Source: Rickettsia sp.
GTDB lineage: Bacteria; Pseudomonadota; Alphaproteobacteria; Rickettsiales; Rickettsiaceae
Assembly (NCBI GenBank): GCA_015657545.1
Contig: JADHZC010000011.1
Span: forward strand, 152,571-216,570
Reading direction: 5' to 3'
DNA length: 64,000 bases
Part shown: positions 1 to 9,390 of the stretch, one piece after another
How the letters are laid out: every line of letters begins with the position of its first letter
Position numbering within the stretch: the stretch's first letter is position 1
Position numbers and translations under genes: made by a program
The notes under the pieces: generated by a model
What the model saw: only the letters and a program-made list of their open reading frames with translations
What the model was told of the DNA's origin: nothing
Database searches by the model: none

Positions 1-2
1 AA

Positions 3-1646
3 CAAATTTATAAATTAAGTGATTTGTTAGATCAAAATTTGGCATCTAATATCAAAGATCACTTTTTTTTTAAGATTGTTCAAATACATAGCCAATTTTT
101 GTTGGCTTCTAAGTTTATGATTTCTTATTTAAAATACTTCAATTTGCATTATTTCAATAATATAACCGATAGTAAAAATGAATTGGAGTATTGTGAGCTT
201 GATTTAAAAATGTTACAAAAATTTTATTGTGATGGTGAAGATGTTAATCATTATAGTAATAATATTATTGATCAAATTGAAAGTTTGATAGATAAAGTTT
301 TTGATATAGAAATCAGTAGGGAAAATTTTGTAAATTTTTCTTCTACACAATCAATATTAAATTTTCAACTATTTTTGAATAGTAGTTATGGTATATTTAA
401 AGTTATAACTGGCAAATATAAATTGGAAGGTGATAGTTGTTTTGTAGCTCATAGAATTTTTCTCAAAAAAAATGATATTGGCTATATGGATTTAATGCAT
501 AATTTTGTAATGCTAAAAATGGATTTTATTTTTGCAAAAGATGTTTTAAATAATCAAAAACAATCAAATAAAAATAGTGAAAAAGTTCAAAAACATGATA
601 ATAATGTTGGAAAATATTTAATCAAACCTTACGATAGGATACTGAATCAAGAATTAAAATTTATTGATTTAATTGAGTTATCAAAATCTTATGTTTTCTG
701 TAATACATCTATTAATCAAATTAAAAATCAAAAAGAGAAATTTGTGAGATGCGATTCAAATATGAATAATAGAAATACTCTAATTATAGGTAAATCTTTA
801 GTTTCAAATACAGAATTAGAAACAAAAAAAATAGATCAATTTGATTTTGAGAGAGATATTAAAAAATCTTCTAGAGATATTAAAAAATCTTCTAGTAGTA
901 AAAGATCATTTCCTGAAATTTCTAAAAATAGGTTAGAACAATCCATAATCTTAAAAAATTGTGATATTGAAGAGAAAAAGAAAAATCATCAACAAATATC
1001 AAAACAAGATTTAGAGTATGTTTCTTGGAAAGATGATGCACAAATATCAAACAGCAAAATTGATGATGAGCAGCAGAAATTTTTACAAAATGATAATAAG
1101 AACTTGTTTTTGCACTATCAAGACTCGCAGGAATTATATCAGAATTCAAAAATTTTTGATGATTGTGCTCAAATTCAGATACAAAGTCCAATTTTCTTAA
1201 ATAATCAAACATCAAAACTAAAAACTGAATTAGAGAAAAATGATCCTGATTTTGTAAAAAAATTGGAAATATCTCAAAATGTTTCTAAAAGCAAGACACA
1301 AGAGAATCGTTCTTCTTATTTTCATTATATAGAAAAGCAACATTTTTCTTGCAAGAATAATTTCTTTTTCAAAAAATATCTTTTTATAACAGCTGATCTT
1401 TGTAATATGTTAGAAGCTTTAGATCATGAATCAGAAAAAATTATACGTCTTGATTTTATTGATGATTCTAGAGCTCGTTTTTACTTAAAAAGTGACCAAG
1501 TTATTGATATATATATCAATATAACTTCAGCAGTAGAGTTTCAATACATATGGGACGATTTTTCTTCAATATTAATATTAAATGAAGAACAGCAACAAGC
1601 TGCTTTATGTACAATAATAGGAGATTTGGAATCAGAAATTTTATAG
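3..1646 (+). CDS. Large Lys/Asn-rich orphan protein, 5' end outside window
   Basis: I do not recognise a family. The frame is open to the left edge with no stop, so the gene probably starts outside the window; a TTG at 24 and an ATG at 117 are the first possible starts inside it. About 540 residues are visible. The N-terminal third is hydrophobic-aromatic and probably folded (helical). Residues about 180-420, counted from 24, are low-complexity and rich in N, K, Q, S and D, with an internal RDIKKSS duplication. The last about 90 residues look folded again (LDFIDDSRARFYLKSDQ, then an acidic tail). No signal peptide or membrane segment is visible in the part seen. It is followed by about 720 bp without a gene. 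It could be a secreted effector or structural protein, but nothing in the sequence proves this. Confidence 0.6.
   Translation, partial: QIYKLSDLLDQNLASNIKDHFFFKIVQIHSQFLLASKFMISYLKYFNLHYFNNITDSKNELEYCELDLKMLQKFYCDGEDVNHYSNNIIDQIESLIDKVFDIEISRENFVNFSSTQSILNFQLFLNSSYGIFKVITGKYKLEGDSCFVAHRIFLKKNDIGYMDLMHNFVMLKMDFIFAKDVLNNQKQSNKNSEKVQKHDNNVGKYLIKPYDRILNQELKFIDLIELSKSYVFCNTSINQIKNQKEKFVRCDSNMNNRNTLIIGKSLVSNTELETKKIDQFDFERDIKKSSRDIKKSSSSKRSFPEISKNRLEQSIILKNCDIEEKKKNHQQISKQDLEYVSWKDDAQISNSKIDDEQQKFLQNDNKNLFLHYQDSQELYQNSKIFDDCAQIQIQSPIFLNNQTSKLKTELEKNDPDFVKKLEISQNVSKSKTQENRSSYFHYIEKQHFSCKNNFFFKKYLFITADLCNMLEALDHESEKIIRLDFIDDSRARFYLKSDQVIDIYINITSAVEFQYIWDDFSSILILNEEQQQAALCTIIGDLESEIL
852..893 (+). repeat. 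In-frame 21-bp tandem duplication
   Basis: Two identical adjacent 21-base units (852-872 and 873-893), each encoding RDIKKSS, lie inside the disordered middle of the orphan gene. Being a multiple of three, the duplication keeps the frame. Perfect identity suggests it is recent. Confidence 0.85.
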
Positions 1647-2369
1647 GGTTTTTAAAAAATTTTATTTTCCTCGAAATGTTTATTATGAAATTTTAAAAAA
1701 TTTTTTGTTGATCATAATTATTAGCTACCAGAGCTTTTATTAATGGATCTTCGCTTAATTTTTCAATCTCTTCATTTGTGACTTATGTGCGCGTCATATT
1801 GTTAATAGCAAATAAAAAAAATACATATCATTATTTAATAGGAAAATAACCTAAATCTAAAGGAAATTAATTATTATTTTATAACAAAATTGGAATTTTT
1901 TGCAAATTTTTTAAGAATACTGCACAAGAAGAATATTTATATTTATTTTTAATTTATAGAAAAATAATATTTTTACATAAAACATATGTTTTTAATGAAC
2001 ATTAACTAATAATCTTGAGATTGCTTTAAAAAATTAGATTCTTAATTAAAGGTTGTTTTTTTGATTTTATTGGTGAGTTAAAAGCTAATTTTTTTAAAAA
2101 CCAGAAATTTATATAGTTATTTATAACACTACAGAAGAAAAATTTTAAAAAAATATTGGATTTTCAAAAAACTCTATGATACTCTTTTTGAGTTACTTTT
2201 TATAAGGTATTTTTTAAAATATTTAGGAAAATTTTATGATTAATAGTTGTTATATCCTTTTAAATATTTGATTAGTATTTGCTGCAAAGATTACGAAACT
2301 ATATAAAGTATATTTTCAAAAAAATGTACTTTAATTAATTTTTTTAATGTTTATTCAAGGTGATTCTTT
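1647..2369. other. 723-bp gap without an intact gene
   Basis: Very A+T-rich and full of stops in all frames. On the minus strand at about 1711-1797 there is a short gene-like stretch (TNEEIEKLSEDPLIKALVAN) behind an in-frame stop, possibly a gene remnant of unknown origin. An AAGGTGA ribosome-binding site for the downstream symporter-kinase sits just before 2370. No RNA gene or clear terminator was recognised. Confidence 0.5.
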
Positions 2370-5294
2370 ATGGTAGGAAATGTTTTAAATCTAGTTTACA
2401 CAGATACATTTATAGTTGTTTTATTTTTAGTAGGAACTTTAATAGCTGGATTTAATCATAGGGTGAATAAATTGGAAGATTTTGCTGTTGGGGGGCGAAA
2501 ATTTCCTTTATTTGCACAAATTTGTACCATTGTTGCTACTTGGATGAGCGGAAGCAGCTTTCATTTTATATTTTCTAAGATCTATTCTGAAGGGCTTTAT
2601 TATTACATAGCTTCTGCTGGTGCGACATTTTCTTTCTTAATTGTTGCAATATTTTTTATTCCTAGAATGGGAAATTTTTTAGGAAATAATTCTATTGCAG
2701 AGTCTATAGGAGATATTTATGGAGGTATTGTAAGATCTATCACTGCGCTTACTGGTATTTTCTGTGCTATAGGTTATGCTGCAATGCAATTTAAAATTTT
2801 TGGAGGATTATTTGAATTTTTTTGGAGTTTAGATAGAAGATACTCAATTATAGCTGCTGGAATTATCGTAACTTTATATTCAGCAACAGGGGGTATTAAA
2901 GCTGTGACTTATACAGATATGGTTCAATTCTCAGCATTTGCTTTAGCTATACCTTTTGTAGGTGTGTTTATTTGGAATGATTGGTATGAAAAATCTGATA
3001 CTCATGTTTCTACAATATTTGAAAATCCTATGTTTGATTATAAACAAGTTTTAGATATTACAAATCCAGAGCTTTGGGCTATAGTTCCTTTATTGATATA
3101 TTTTTCTATCCCTAATTTGGGGCCTACTATGTCTCAACGTATCTTAATGGGATCTAATATAAATCAAATTAGAAAAAGTTTTCTTATTAGTGCTATTGTA
3201 TTAATTACTTTAGAGACACTTTTATCTGCTATCCCATTTCTCTTATATGCTGTAGACCCAAATTTAGATGGAAACAAATTATTTGGACATGTGATGACGA
3301 ATTATGCTTATCCAGGAATTAAAGGTTTACTCATTGTAGGTGTTATAAGCATGGCGATGTCTACTGCTGACTCTTGGATTAACTCTTCTTCTGTTTTCTT
3401 TGCGAATGATTTATTTGCTCAATTTATTACTTCTTCTGAAAAAAAATTAAAATTAGCGAAAATCTTTTCTTTTATGATAGGAATTTTAGCTATTTTTATT
3501 GCTACTATAGAGCGTGATTTACTTAAATTAATGCTTTCTACTACTTCTTTTTATTACGGTTTGGTTACTCCAATTTTAATATCTGTAGTTTTTGGTTTTA
3601 GAACTAAAAAAGTTTTTGTTTTTATATCAATGCTTACAAGTTTTTGTTATCTTTTGTACATTATTGTAAGCAAAAATTTTGATGTGCCCCCAGAAAATAT
3701 ATTAATAGCAATGCTAATTAATGTATCAGTTTTATTCTCCTTACATTATTTTTGGTTTTTTATAACCGTAAAGGAAAACAACCCTTCTTTGGGTTGGATT
3801 GGAAATTCTGGTAATATTTTTTTGAAACAGCTAAGAAAAAGAAGAAGAGACTTTTTTATTAAATTGGGTTATTCAATAAAAAATTTTAATATTTTGAGTT
3901 TATGTATAAAATATGCACCAAAAGATCTTAAATCTAGTTTAGCTCTTGGTGTTTACTATATATTTTCTACAATTACCACCATGTATGCAAACATAGATGT
4001 TTTCAACGATCATTCTAAAATAATGATTTATTTATATGAATCTATAATGCTTATAGGTTTAATTATGGCTACTTATTTTTTATGGCCTAATTTTATATCT
4101 AATAATTTTGTTGCAAAATTTTCCTCTGTTATATGGTTTGGCTCTATTTTTTATGTCTTGTTTTTCTTAAGCAGTTTATTTGCTATGTTAACAAGTTTCA
4201 ATAGTTTGCAACTTGCGGTTTTTACTGCCAATACCTTTGTAGCATTTTTACTAGTAGGATGGAGAACATCTTTAGCATTTCTAGGTGTAGGTTTTATTTT
4301 AGCCTGGGTATTTTTTAGTAATTTTTTCGCTTTAGGAGATGAAGGCCTTCATATGGGTTCTCCCTTATTTATTTCTGTGTATTTATTAACTTTAATATCC
4401 ACAATTGTACTGTTATTTATAAAACCTAAAGAAGAACATTCTCAGTTAGTAAAAAATATGCTGCAATCTGCTAATCAAAAATTGAATTTGGTTAGTAAGG
4501 ATTTTGATAAGATATCTAATGAATTATTTTATACTAAAGGACAGTTAAATTCATTAGATCAACAAATGAGTTTTAAAAATTTAGAAATTGCAAAACTTAA
4601 AAATCTTAAAAATGATTTTATTTCTAACTTTAGAAAAGAAACTCACTCTCCTGTCACAGGAATCATTAGTATGGCTGAAATATTGTATGATTTATATCAT
4701 CAGTTAGATGAAGAAGAAAAACAAAGATATCTTATAGAAATCGCTGGAAATGCTAAAAAATTAGTTGGTTTCTTGGATAATATTGTAGATCTTTCTAGTT
4801 TATCAGATGGAGGTAATTCTGTGTTAGAAATAAAATCAAATTCTATTTCTGATATTATTTATAAACAATCAGAGATATGTAAAAAGGTTTTTTTTAGTCC
4901 TATTATGAAAATTTATCAAGAATTTGTTTTTGATATTCAAAATGATTTTTATGTGGATTGTGATGCTTATTATATAGGACAAGTATGTTCTAATATTATG
5001 ACCAATGCTATTAATTATTCAGATTCTGGTTTTATTTTGGTAAAATGTGAAAAGATTAGCAAAAATGAGATTGAAGTAAGTGTTAGAGATGAAGGGGTAG
5101 GAATTCCAGAAAATGAGATAAATAAAGTATTTGACCCATTTTATGTATGTTCTAATATTTCTGAAGTTAATTCAAATAGAGGTTTAGGTCTTACTATATC
5201 TCAGAAAATTATCCAATTACACGGAGGTGTTATGAGTATTAAAAATAACGATACAAGGGGTGTAACCTGTTCATTTACGTTGAGATTGTCTTAG
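2370..5294 (+). CDS. Sodium/solute symporter-histidine kinase fusion with altered H-box
   Basis: Membrane transporter-sensor fusion of 974 residues, organised like CbrA-type proteins. Residues about 1-475 are a sodium:solute symporter (SSS) domain with many membrane helices and the family signature MSTADSWINSSSVFF. About 530-690 is a second membrane region. About 690-745 is a predicted coiled coil, followed by a HisKA-like helix pair and an ATPase domain (N-box NIMTNAINYS, G1 DEGVGIPE, G2 RGLGLTIS). The ATPase motifs look intact. The H-box reads RKETHSPV, so lysine 756 stands where the phosphorylated histidine is expected and a histidine (759) occupies the usual arginine position. ATG 2370 has a good Shine-Dalgarno sequence (AAGGTGA). 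No response regulator is adjacent. It may sense a transported nutrient; kinase activity is doubtful. Confidence 0.9.
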   Translation: MVGNVLNLVYTDTFIVVLFLVGTLIAGFNHRVNKLEDFAVGGRKFPLFAQICTIVATWMSGSSFHFIFSKIYSEGLYYYIASAGATFSFLIVAIFFIPRMGNFLGNNSIAESIGDIYGGIVRSITALTGIFCAIGYAAMQFKIFGGLFEFFWSLDRRYSIIAAGIIVTLYSATGGIKAVTYTDMVQFSAFALAIPFVGVFIWNDWYEKSDTHVSTIFENPMFDYKQVLDITNPELWAIVPLLIYFSIPNLGPTMSQRILMGSNINQIRKSFLISAIVLITLETLLSAIPFLLYAVDPNLDGNKLFGHVMTNYAYPGIKGLLIVGVISMAMSTADSWINSSSVFFANDLFAQFITSSEKKLKLAKIFSFMIGILAIFIATIERDLLKLMLSTTSFYYGLVTPILISVVFGFRTKKVFVFISMLTSFCYLLYIIVSKNFDVPPENILIAMLINVSVLFSLHYFWFFITVKENNPSLGWIGNSGNIFLKQLRKRRRDFFIKLGYSIKNFNILSLCIKYAPKDLKSSLALGVYYIFSTITTMYANIDVFNDHSKIMIYLYESIMLIGLIMATYFLWPNFISNNFVAKFSSVIWFGSIFYVLFFLSSLFAMLTSFNSLQLAVFTANTFVAFLLVGWRTSLAFLGVGFILAWVFFSNFFALGDEGLHMGSPLFISVYLLTLISTIVLLFIKPKEEHSQLVKNMLQSANQKLNLVSKDFDKISNELFYTKGQLNSLDQQMSFKNLEIAKLKNLKNDFISNFRKETHSPVTGIISMAEILYDLYHQLDEEEKQRYLIEIAGNAKKLVGFLDNIVDLSSLSDGGNSVLEIKSNSISDIIYKQSEICKKVFFSPIMKIYQEFVFDIQNDFYVDCDAYYIGQVCSNIMTNAINYSDSGFILVKCEKISKNEIEVSVRDEGVGIPENEINKVFDPFYVCSNISEVNSNRGLGLTISQKIIQLHGGVMSIKNNDTRGVTCSFTLRLS

Positions 5295-5499
5295 TCTTAA
5301 TTTATTAAAAATACAACATCAATAAATAAAAGATTGATTTTCATTTTTTTATTTGATTTGGATTTAAGATTTGAAGAGCATTTTTCTATGTGCAGAAGAT
5401 GTGTTTATGAAATTTACATTTGCACAAAGGGAAAGCATATTCTTAGAGATTTACTGCATACCTTGCTGTAGATAATCATGATACTCTCAATCACCTGAA

Positions 5500-5540
5500 G
5501 GGGATGAGCATCTAGAAGCAAGTCTAAGCTCAATTACCCC
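5500..5540. repeat. Imperfect hairpin, possible IS605-type end
   Basis: GGGG-AT-GAGC (5500-5509) faces GCTC-AATTA-CCCC (5528-5540), giving a 4+4 bp stem with an internal loop. It lies just beyond the 3' end of the tnpB remnant on the minus strand, where IS200/IS605 elements carry their right-end hairpin and the omega-RNA. The position fits; the identification is inference. Confidence 0.35.
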
Positions 5541-5589
5541 ATCATCATCAAGATAGGATATCTAAGTCCTATGAGTCTATGTATATATT

Positions 5590-6405
5590 GTTATGCTATA
5601 GCTAGGATTTTTCCTTTTGTATATTATGCAAATGCTTCTGCAAAACAATTTACTACATTTATTAGCCAGTTCTATACTCTGACTGGCCTGTATCTAGGCA
5701 TCTACTACTCCCTCTCCATTTGATGTTTTGGTCGTAGATGTGTTGGTACTTGAGAGAGGACTACTTCTTTTCCAAAATTTATTCTCTACATATTCATTGC
5801 TCTTAACAAATTTCGGTGGACTACAAATCCACATCTCTTACACAACCAATTCCTTCCCTTCATCCTTTGCTTCATTTGGCATTTTGGACAGATGTTGCTC
5901 GGATATTCCTCTTTCTGAGCTTGTGGAGTATTTTATGCTATACTTTGATGTTTTCTCCTTTATATATTGAATGTCTTTTCCATATTCCCATTGTGACATT
6001 CTTTGTTTATGTTTTCTTCCTGTATCCCTCTTTTCTATTCCTGTTGGAATTCCATACAAATATTTTATTTACTCCATTTAATACACAAAAATTTACTATC
6101 TGTCTTGTTGCTTTATGTCTAAGATCTTTTATCTTTCTCTTTAGTTTATTTCTATATCTATTTTTTGCTATCTTTAATTTTTTGAATCTCTTTGAATGCT
6201 TCTTATATCTAGAGATTTTCTTAGACATTATTCTTAAGAATTTATTTAGCTCTCTCTTCTCGTTTCTTATTCCTCTTCCAAAAATTATTGCTGATTCCCT
6301 ATTTTTTACTACCACAGCTCCTAAATGAATCTTCCCTAAATCTACTGTTGCTGTATTCTTAGCTTGATTTAGTGACTTTCCTTCTATTTTTTCTACATCT
6401 TCTAT
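5590..6405 (-). pseudogene. tnpB: IS605/IS1341-type TnpB remnant, frameshifted
   Basis: RNA-guided nuclease/transposase-associated protein TnpB, broken into several frames. Read on the minus strand from about 6405: ATVDLGKIHLGAVVVKN (start of the RuvC-like domain with its first Asp), then KSKRFKKLK-type basic helices, then after a frameshift near 6060 the family segment KHKQRMSQWEYGKDIQYI. After another shift comes the zinc finger CPKC...CKRCGFVVHRN, stops at about 5772, and a tail with YRPVRV. About the first half of a normal TnpB (upstream of RuvC I) is absent. No tnpA is present. The element is dead. Plus-strand open frames here (5728-5970, 5816-6328) are its antisense shadows. Confidence 0.85.
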
Positions 6406-6627
6406 TTATTTATATAGATGGTGTTATTAAAAAACAACATCAACTTTTGATTGTAACACAAAAATACTACTGCTGTGACAAAACCTAGAGATAGAGTCTT
6501 TGATAAACTTTTAGTTATTTTACATAGAAATTTACTCAAAAAATACTCAATACTATACAAGAAAAAAAGGACTTTACACAAGAACTTTTGATAGCAATTT
6601 GGAGATCGCAAAAAAAATTTGATAATA

Positions 6628-6660
6628 ACATTTTATAATATGTAAAATATTGTAAAATGT
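6628..6660. repeat. 14-bp-arm AT-rich hairpin
   Basis: Arms 6628-6641 and 6647-6660 pair along 14 positions with one G-T mismatch around a 5-base loop. It lies upstream of the tnpB remnant and could be the other end of the dead element or a simple AT cruciform. It is not followed by a T-run, so it is not a convincing terminator. Confidence 0.45.
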
Positions 6661-6922
6661 TCAAAAAAGATTAGATGTAAAGACTGATGTTTAATTTTAA
6701 AATAAAATTAATTTACTAAGATTACAATATTAAGTCAAAATATGCAATTTTTATTAAGAAAAGAGATAAGGAAAATTTTACTCAAAACTATGAAATAAAG
6801 AAATTAAGGTCTGAAATAAAAGAATTAAATAATGAATTCAAAATCCTAATATATCAAAAATCTTACATTTAAGTTATAAAAAGAGGAAAGCGATATCCAA
6901 AAAAACTCAATTAAATAAATTA

Positions 6923-8782
6923 ATGTACTTCGATAAGAAACAAGATCCTAAATTATTTTATTTTTATAAAGAATTTTTAAAACTTTTAGATAGATTTTCG
7001 CAAGATTTTTCTTCTATATTTAGGAATGATGTTAATAGTAAAAAATATTTCTCTTCGGATCTTTTTATTGAAGAAGAACTAAGCTTTCAGCATAAGAGAG
7101 ATTTATCTTTACATTACATACAATTACTGGGGCTTTTAGGAAAACTCAGTATCCTCTTTCCTTGTGATGTGCCTGAATTTAAATTAGCAAGTGCTGTCAA
7201 TAATTTATCAGCTTTTGAAAGTCCTTCTTTTCTTGAAGAAGATTATAACAAATATAAATCTCAATTAGATTTACGCAAAAACAGACTTTATACTCAAGAA
7301 AAAAGAAAGTTAAAGGGTCTTGAAAATCAGAAGAATGGTAAGATTCAAAATCTAGAAAAACCAGAAGAAAAAATATTAAGAAAAAAACGAGTATTAGAAT
7401 TGTCAATCATAGAAGATTCCAAAAAACAATTTCACAATTCAAAAAATATTTCCAAAATTTTAAAAAAAATCGCTCAATTAGAAAAGGAAAAATATGAGCT
7501 TACTGAAAAGTTTAGAGAATTTTATGAATATTCAGAAAATAAATCACAGAAATTAGAGAAATACATTGAGAAATTTGAGAAATTAAGTATAGAATCCACT
7601 AAAAAAGATTTTGAATTAACTATTTTCAAAAAGAAATTAGGTAAAAAATTCGAAATATCAAAAAACAATTGCATTACTCAAAATATCATGATGAAGAATT
7701 TAGAAAATTTTGATGAAGAATTAGTAGAGCAGTTCAGAAATATGCAATCAAGACAAGAAACTCAAGCTATTTATAAAAATTCTCAAGATATAAATTTGAA
7801 ATATTTTTTTAATGATTCTATTTGTCCTTCTAATCTTGATAATAGGACAAAAATCAACTTTTCAAATTATGATGATGAAATCGAGAATAAAAATTTAAAA
7901 TTACAAAACAATTCTAAAAGAATATTAAATTCTTTAAAAAGAATTGTTAAAAATTTATTAAATTATGTTCAAGATATTAAAATTCATAAAATAGTAAGTA
8001 TTAATAAAAATGAGATAGATTCATCAAAATATATTACAAAAGAATTAGAGCATCAAGAAAAGATTGTAAAGGATTTACTGCAATATATTGAGAATCTTAG
8101 AATATATCCCATTTTTGATAAAAAACAAAAAATTCAAATATCTGTAAAAGGTCAAACAGAATTATCAAAAAATTTTTCAGATTCATTAAATGTTCAGCAA
8201 TTGGATGTTAGAGATATGAAAATGCAAAATAAAAAATTATGTGAAAATTTATTTGTCATTCAAAATGATATTATAAATTTTACGAAGAATTTTAGTAAAG
8301 ATAATTTAGAAAATTTTACCTCTCTAGAAAAGCAAAAATTTTATGAAATATTTGATATTATACAAATAATTTTTATATATCATAAAAAATTATGTTTTTA
8401 TTATTCTTTATTAGATGAAGGAAGTAAGCAAAAATTGTTAGATTGGAAACTTAATGAACTTATAGATGACATTTCTAATTTTTTTAGTGATATTAATGAG
8501 AATTCTGCAAAATTCATAGATAATGTTTTAGTAGAAAATCGAAAAAAATTTTTTTTGTTATCTTCTAGGTTAGATAATTTTATTAAAAGCAATCAATTTT
8601 CTAAAGGTAAGATTATATCAGAATATAATGATGTTAAAATAATAGAATTTTCTTCTTTTGAAGAAAAAATAGTGAGGGTAGAATTATATTCCTATGATCC
8701 TATTGAATTTTCTGGAGAAACAGTCAATTCATCAGCATTAATTTTTGGTGATAGTATAATTTTAGAAAGTGAAATTGCATAA
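6923..8782 (+). CDS. Large Lys/Asn-rich coiled-coil orphan protein
   Basis: Not recognised. It has 619 residues with no signal peptide or membrane helix. Residues 1-100 look folded (aromatic, leucine-rich, with LHYIQLLGLLGKLSILF). Residues about 100-270 are a highly charged K/E/R region predicted as coiled coil (KIAQLEKEKYELTEKFREF). The middle is low complexity, and the last about 60 residues look like a small beta domain (VKIIEFSSFEEKIVRVELY). ATG 6923 has no good Shine-Dalgarno; the frame is open upstream to 6836 without another ATG, so the start is uncertain. Composition and general plan resemble the orphan at the left edge, but I see no convincing residue-level similarity. Confidence 0.65.
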   Translation: MYFDKKQDPKLFYFYKEFLKLLDRFSQDFSSIFRNDVNSKKYFSSDLFIEEELSFQHKRDLSLHYIQLLGLLGKLSILFPCDVPEFKLASAVNNLSAFESPSFLEEDYNKYKSQLDLRKNRLYTQEKRKLKGLENQKNGKIQNLEKPEEKILRKKRVLELSIIEDSKKQFHNSKNISKILKKIAQLEKEKYELTEKFREFYEYSENKSQKLEKYIEKFEKLSIESTKKDFELTIFKKKLGKKFEISKNNCITQNIMMKNLENFDEELVEQFRNMQSRQETQAIYKNSQDINLKYFFNDSICPSNLDNRTKINFSNYDDEIENKNLKLQNNSKRILNSLKRIVKNLLNYVQDIKIHKIVSINKNEIDSSKYITKELEHQEKIVKDLLQYIENLRIYPIFDKKQKIQISVKGQTELSKNFSDSLNVQQLDVRDMKMQNKKLCENLFVIQNDIINFTKNFSKDNLENFTSLEKQKFYEIFDIIQIIFIYHKKLCFYYSLLDEGSKQKLLDWKLNELIDDISNFFSDINENSAKFIDNVLVENRKKFFLLSSRLDNFIKSNQFSKGKIISEYNDVKIIEFSSFEEKIVRVELYSYDPIEFSGETVNSSALIFGDSIILESEIA

Positions 8783-8907
8783 ATAGTGATCATAAGAATG
8801 TTATTTTTATGTAATAATTTGTATTGGAGTAAAAATTTATGTTTTTCTAATGTTGTTTATGTTAAAATCTTTTGAAGAATTATAGTTTATTTATTTACTA
8901 TGTTATA

Positions 8908-9240
8908 ATGAATATATTAGAAATCACTCCGAAAGCACAGAAAAAAATCAAGATTCTTTTAGAAAAGGCTAATTTGGATAATTTGGCAGGAATTAGAGTT
9001 GGAGTAAAATCTGGAGGATGCTCTGGGTTTAAATATTATATTGAATATGCGCAAGATATTCACAAATATGATGAGGTAATCAAATTAGAAGATGCCTCTA
9101 TTATAATAGATCCAAAGGCTTTACTTTATATTATGGGAACTAAAATGGATTATATTGAGCAAGAATTTAGTGAAGGTTTTGTTTTTGAAAACCCAAATGA
9201 AAAAGGAAAATGTGGCTGTGGAAAATCTTTTATTGCTTAA
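8908..9240 (+). CDS. A-type iron-sulfur carrier (IscA/ErpA/HesB family)
   Basis: Scaffold/carrier that passes Fe-S clusters to apo-proteins in the cytosol. The three family cysteines are present: C38 in GGCSGFKYY and C102/C104 in the C-terminal CGCGKSF. I chose ATG 8908 (110 residues, the usual family length, beginning ITPKAQKKI) over the TTG at 8872, which would add 12 unconserved residues. No Shine-Dalgarno is visible at either. The rest of an isc or suf operon is not here. Whether it is IscA, ErpA or SufA cannot be told from sequence alone. A parS-type site follows 11 bp after the stop. Confidence 0.9.
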   Translation: MNILEITPKAQKKIKILLEKANLDNLAGIRVGVKSGGCSGFKYYIEYAQDIHKYDEVIKLEDASIIIDPKALLYIMGTKMDYIEQEFSEGFVFENPNEKGKCGCGKSFIA

Positions 9241-9251
9241 GTTTAGGAAAA

Positions 9252-9267
9252 TGTTTCACGTGAAACA
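9252..9267. promoter_or_regulatory. parS-type ParB-binding site
   Basis: TGTTTCACGTGAAACA is a perfect 16-bp palindrome identical to the widely conserved chromosomal parS consensus. It lies 11 bp after the Fe-S carrier gene and about 4.8 kb from parB. ParB is expected to load here and spread to organise origin segregation. Confidence 0.92.
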
Positions 9268-9390
9268 TTTGTATTTATGTTATTAAATATTCTAGCAATA
9301 TTTTTAAGAAAATTTTTATATTAATAGCGCCAATTTTTTTGATATATTTTTATCTAAAAAATATTTTTTGTCATTAATAGAAAATATAAA

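Larger units (their letters stand above)
5295..6922. other. 1.6-kb decayed region around a tnpB remnant
   Basis: No intact gene. The middle (about 5590-6405, minus) is a broken tnpB, listed separately with its possible end hairpins. Bases 5319-5350 contain a weak hairpin (ATCAAT/ATTGAT) followed by a T-rich stretch that might end the symporter-kinase transcript. Around 6760-6870 (plus) a short lysine/glutamate-rich open stretch ending in TAA precedes the next gene in another frame; it could be a decayed upstream part of that gene. Confidence 0.6.

Noticed and set aside
5816..6328. 170-residue plus-strand open frame, hydrophobic
   Set aside because: It is antisense to the tnpB remnant, whose minus-strand translation carries clear family motifs.
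6402..6611. 69-residue minus-strand open frame upstream of the tnpB remnant
   Set aside because: No start context and no similarity to the TnpB N terminus; neither strand gives a recognisable protein.
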